From contig OW285196.1 of NCBI GenBank assembly GCA_935421135.1, forward strand, positions 6,707,501 through 6,771,500: a DNA stretch of 64,000 nt, in the 5' to 3' direction. The first letter of the stretch is position 1; every line of letters begins with the position of its first letter. Shown in pieces: positions 60,007 through 64,000 of this stretch. The notes beneath the pieces were generated by a model, which was given only the letters and a program-made list of their open reading frames with translations, searched no databases and was not told the DNA's origin. Position numbers and translations under genes: made by a program. The stretch is from Bugulina stolonifera. Its lineage: Eukaryota; Bryozoa; Gymnolaemata; Cheilostomatida; Bugulidae.

Positions 60007-61616
60007 TTACTCAGCCATTAGAGTTATCCTCTCTATATAACTACTATTCCTTCATTATGCTTAATTATGTCATGTCCCATTAGTTACACAAGTCTTCCCA
60101 GGCGCTCTGTGTGTAGATCAAAAGAATTATATAGTTTAAATTTTACTCCAAATGAATGGCCGGGAGTTAGTGGGCTGTATGCTGTCATTTATTATTGACG
60201 TTATCAGCAGTATTCAATTAACCAGGAAAAAATTCTAAAACCTAAAACCCTTTAAAACCTTATTCTTCAGCCTGATCAGAGCTTATGGTAGTTTATGATA
60301 GAATACTAAGTAAAATGGGCAGTAGTCACCCACTAACACAGTTTATGTTTTAATCTACACACAGAGTATTCACAAAAGATTTTAAATTATTTGCATGTAG
60401 CCTTATTAATTTTCTACCTAAGTACAGTAATACAATGCTTATTGTACAACGCACATGCATAGTGTGCATGCTAAATAACATACATGCATCATTAATCATT
60501 TTATTCAAGAGTATCTGTCGGGATTAAAGGTTTTTCTTTTTGTAATATCATCATTATTATATTTCAATAGTACATTTACTCAAGAAATTCTTCTTTATAA
60601 AGCTACATTATAATATAGGCCTACTAGACACAAGAAAAGATATATAAAAAACTAGAAAATCACAAAAATTACCTTTCTTAGACAAAAACATAGAAGCTCT
60701 CATTCTTGATTGTACTGTGTTGTTTAGGAGTGGTACCTGGAGAGAGGGTGGTACAGTGAGCGCTCCTACTTCCAAACTCAATGGTAGACAGCACAGACAT
60801 AATAATACTATACTATAATAACTACACTGTATGTCTATGAACATTCTATAATTCTATAATAGTGTTGTATAATTACAGTAATAGTACATTTACATCTATC
60901 AATGGTATAGTCACTGTGATGAGATTTACTTGGTAATCCCAGGGTAGCGTCTGCTCAAATTGAGCTTTGATTTGTCTTTCATGCGTATGCAAGTGCGTCT
61001 TGTAGTTTTTTTACCTGCAAGAAAGGGTTTGCTAAAGGTGGGTTGTTTATTAGACTATAATTTCACTGGGAACTGAATTATTTTAGGGTTGGTAAATATA
61101 CCCTTGACATCAAGGGCTACTTTCTCACGGCAATAAAATTTTGGTTTTTTGCATAACAAGAAGATAAGATTGAAATACATCTATGGGAGTAACACTTCTC
61201 TCTTGTTCAGGCAGAATGCATTTGCAGCAAGTGATAAAATTTACGGGTTTAACGTAAACATGCTAATGTTGCCTGCCTCAACTGTTACCAGCTTCGGGCC
61301 GGGTCGTTAACTGGCAACAACTGAATTATTATGATTGTGGCTGACAGTCTAGAACACTGATTACTACATAAAATAATCATGTAAATGCTGTATTATACAT
61401 ACATAGATATTTGAAGTAGTATTCTCTCTTGTGAACAATTACATTGTAATAATAATAATACATGTAATACCCGTGGCACCAAACACAATCATTTTAACGT
61501 GGCTACCCGTGGCTGCAATAGCAGAGCTAGTCTAGGGGCTACCACGGCTCCTAGAGCTGGATATTATTATTAGTCTGATATGGTACGGAGGGAAAACGTT
61601 TTGCGGGGCGAAAACC

Positions 61617-61717
61617 TTCAGGCCATTGGCGAGACTCGAACCCACGTCCTTGCAGATAACTTGTGTCATTGCTGCAAGACCAGAGTGATTAGCGTTAGAC
61701 CACTCGGCTACCGACAC
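61617..61717 (-). repeat. tRNA-Leu/Ser-like SINE head
   Basis: On the minus strand tagccgagtggtctaacgc (61710-61692) is a near-perfect A box and gggttcgagtctc (61643-61631) a B box, with a spacer compatible with a long variable arm. The T stem can pair with wobbles, but the acceptor stem cannot, so I call a tRNA-derived SINE or pseudogene. Confidence 0.6.
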
Positions 61718-63644
61718 TTAAGTGCAATAAATTCATAAATGCATGCACAGTTATAGAAAACATGCTCTACTTGCAAATTACACTAAATACAATACAATAG
61801 TTTTAATGATGCAATATACATTGTACATGTATATACATTGTACATGTATCAAAAATTAAACTATAATTTGTTATTTTTGTTATACATGTACATAAATCTT
61901 TTAAAATGTTACATGTATGTTAGAGCTACAGACTTTGTTTTTTAATATGCGTACAAAACATAGTTATAATTATTAAATTAAGCAATCTACTATTATATCT
62001 CTCTAAATAGCTTGGAATAATTGTACCAAAGTATTTTCTTCACTTCAAAATTATTAAATGCAGTAAAATTTAATGTTACTTGCATCACAATATAAGTTTT
62101 TGTACAAAACAAATAGAGATTAGCAGAGAGCTGGTACTGCCATTTGGATAATTTATAAGTACATGGGGACAAATTACGAAACTTTTGGTACAAGGAACTT
62201 TTACATAACAGTATACGTGTTAAGGTACTCTAAACATTGTTTCAAGAACAGTTGCACTTGTCTGTACTTCAATTTTTCCTCAAGTCTACCACTTAATGGC
62301 CTGTCATAAAACCCTGGAGAGTAATGCAATAGAGATAATAAAAAACGCCACATTGGAACATTGGAGAAATTACTTCCTGATATCTTAGTGCATAGTAACT
62401 TCAGACTGCTGGCATATAAATCTTCTTTCTAATATTATTATTTAACCTGACAACAAAGATAAATTCATTTAGTTAGAGCATGTGCTACATCTAAATATAA
62501 CTATGTACAATGTAGTATAAGAATATTTTGGGCCATGGATCAGCAATTTCCTGTCAAAATTCGTCTGTAGCTAAAACTTGTGTAGCAACGGAAAGGTGTT
62601 AAACTTGATTACACTCTTTCTTCAGATTGTAATACGTAAAGAAAGGATTATTATCATACCTAATATTCAGTATACATTTATATTTCACAAGATTTTCTTT
62701 TATAAATGAAACTTTAAATGCATTAGGTAATAATACATGTAGATTTGTCAGTTTGAAAACCGGAAATATCTTAAACCCGTAACTGCTGTGTTCGAAACCT
62801 TTCTGCTCTGTTCTACACTTTCTGACTCACTGCAGGTTTCTATTGTTGCGATATCCTGTACTACTAAATCTAAAGTATGGGGCTATCTGCAGAAAACTGC
62901 AACACCTGTTGACCACAACTACACAGTTTGACGATCATTCACAATGACCTCATATTGACATAACCCCAATCCCACTGATCTCTCTGTCTACAGGCACTGT
63001 AGCTGTAAGTACGGTCCTCACTCTGTGCGCACACAAAAAAACTCACCAAAACAAATTGAAGCTGATTAGTTTCTGACTTGGATAATAATTTATTATTGAT
63101 TAAAAATATTTGTCAATAAACATTGTGAAGTTCCATCAAAGATATTTATTGCTTCCCTTTCGAAACTAGCCCATGCATGTACGTAAGTTATTTATGATGT
63201 TTATTGAAGCTTTAAACCAAAACTAGTGACGCCATGGGTCTCCAATTGACAGTAATGTACGTACATTGTAAATACCATAGAGATGTCGATCCACTTACAG
63301 ACTTGTTCATAGATAGTAATTTCAAGATATGTGCAATTTGTCAATTTATTTATTGCCTTTTCAAGAAGGAATATACTACATTATGCAATAGGAAAAATAA
63401 TACTTCAGATACTTTTATATTGTAAATAAGACCCTTCAAAATTATTTCTCAAAGATAGTTAAAAAGGGCCTGAAAGTAGCTGTTTGACATAGTAGAGTGG
63501 CTATGTCACAAATCCTCTGGGCATCAGAGACATAAAGTGATACACGTATGATAAAAATAATTAGGGCCTATTATGGAGTTTGACTATTTTTTCATATGTG
63601 ATGTTCGTTCTATACCAATATTTTCAGTTTAGATGAAAATGGTA

Positions 63645-63790
63645 ATGTCTTCTGTTCACTGTGCTAGGCAATTAGGTGCGTAGAGGCTTCGGATCTAAGC
63701 TCCAATCAGGGACTGGTTTTTTCATTGATGTGAAATTGGGTCCCTGACTGCTCAACCAATGAATTGAAAAGCCTTTTTCATGAGACTTGT
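63645..63790 (+). repeat. SINE-like repeat, copy 2
   Basis: gttcactgtgctaggcaatt ... gtagaggcttcggatctaag ... cagggactggttttt ... gtccctgactgctc, colinear with the minus-strand copy at 26.33-26.46 kb. The internal B-box-like part has decayed in this copy. Confidence 0.6.
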
Positions 63791-64000
63791 GCTATTTTAC
63801 TTACTTCTATGTACTTCGTCTAGTGTTGTACGATCCTTTGGCATCCTTCAGTTTTTGAAATTATCCTCTCTTGTTTAAAAAAATTGAAAAGCTTCCACAT
63901 TGAAACTGAAACCGAATGCAGAATTGTGATTCTTTTAAGTTTTCGAATCGCAGCTATCCCTTCTTTGTGCTTATTTCTGGTAGTGGCTTGTGTCACGGGT

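Larger units (their letters stand above)
60007..64000. other. Gene-free stretch with SINE-like copies
   Basis: No gene is supported. It contains GTTATCCTCTC-type motifs (60023, 63861), atacattgtacatgtat words (about 61,815-61,850), a tRNA-like fragment at 61.62-61.72 kb and a SINE-like copy at 63.65-63.79 kb. Confidence 0.5.

Noticed and set aside
61617..61717. Genuine tRNA gene
   Set aside because: A and B boxes are good, but the acceptor stem ends cannot pair, so a SINE or pseudogene is more likely.

Overview
The window looks like AT-rich metazoan nuclear DNA. The signs are intron-containing genes with GT/AG boundaries, TATA plus initiator promoters, AATAAA signals, abundant micro- and minisatellites, and small inverted-repeat transposons. 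Secreted proteins with chitin-binding (CBM14-like) domains and very frequent ACATGTACAT-type words fit a marine invertebrate. A sponge is my weak preference, which the sequence alone cannot prove.

Layout. 1-14 kb is gene-poor, with dispersed repeats and an AAGTC-rich composite element. 14.9-15.4 kb is a clear MITE. 15.9-18.4 kb (minus) and 29.4-30.9 kb (minus) are two paralogous secreted genes, each with two CBM14-like domains; a third paralogue with one domain lies at 58.9-60.0 kb (plus). All three share a core promoter and a non-coding first exon. 22.54-23.38 kb is a long ACACAT array. 30.9-38.2 kb holds no gene I can support.

38,221-48,878 is a complete 10.66 kb Polinton/Maverick-type element. 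It has about 720 bp terminal inverted repeats starting AG and a perfect 6-bp target duplication (ATTCTC). It carries an A32-like packaging ATPase, a retroviral-type integrase with a chromodomain-like tail, a penton-like minor capsid protein, a basic core-like protein, a double-jelly-roll-type major capsid protein, an adenovirus-type cysteine protease, two further proteins that look Polinton-associated, a membrane protein, and an unrecognised 442-aa coiled-coil protein. The space is fully accounted for and no protein-primed DNA polymerase B is present. The morphogenesis and integration modules look intact, but the hallmark replication gene is missing. The major capsid frame has no AUG. A 0.8 kb palindromic minisatellite of 31-bp units sits between two divergent promoter-like regions near the right end.

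48.9-56.1 kb holds two tandem, intron-free paralogues of about 595 aa. Each seems to contain three degenerate Tubby/scramblase-like units. They are separated by a 27-bp minisatellite. The rest, to 64 kb, is the third CBM14 gene plus tRNA-like SINE fragments and gene-free DNA.
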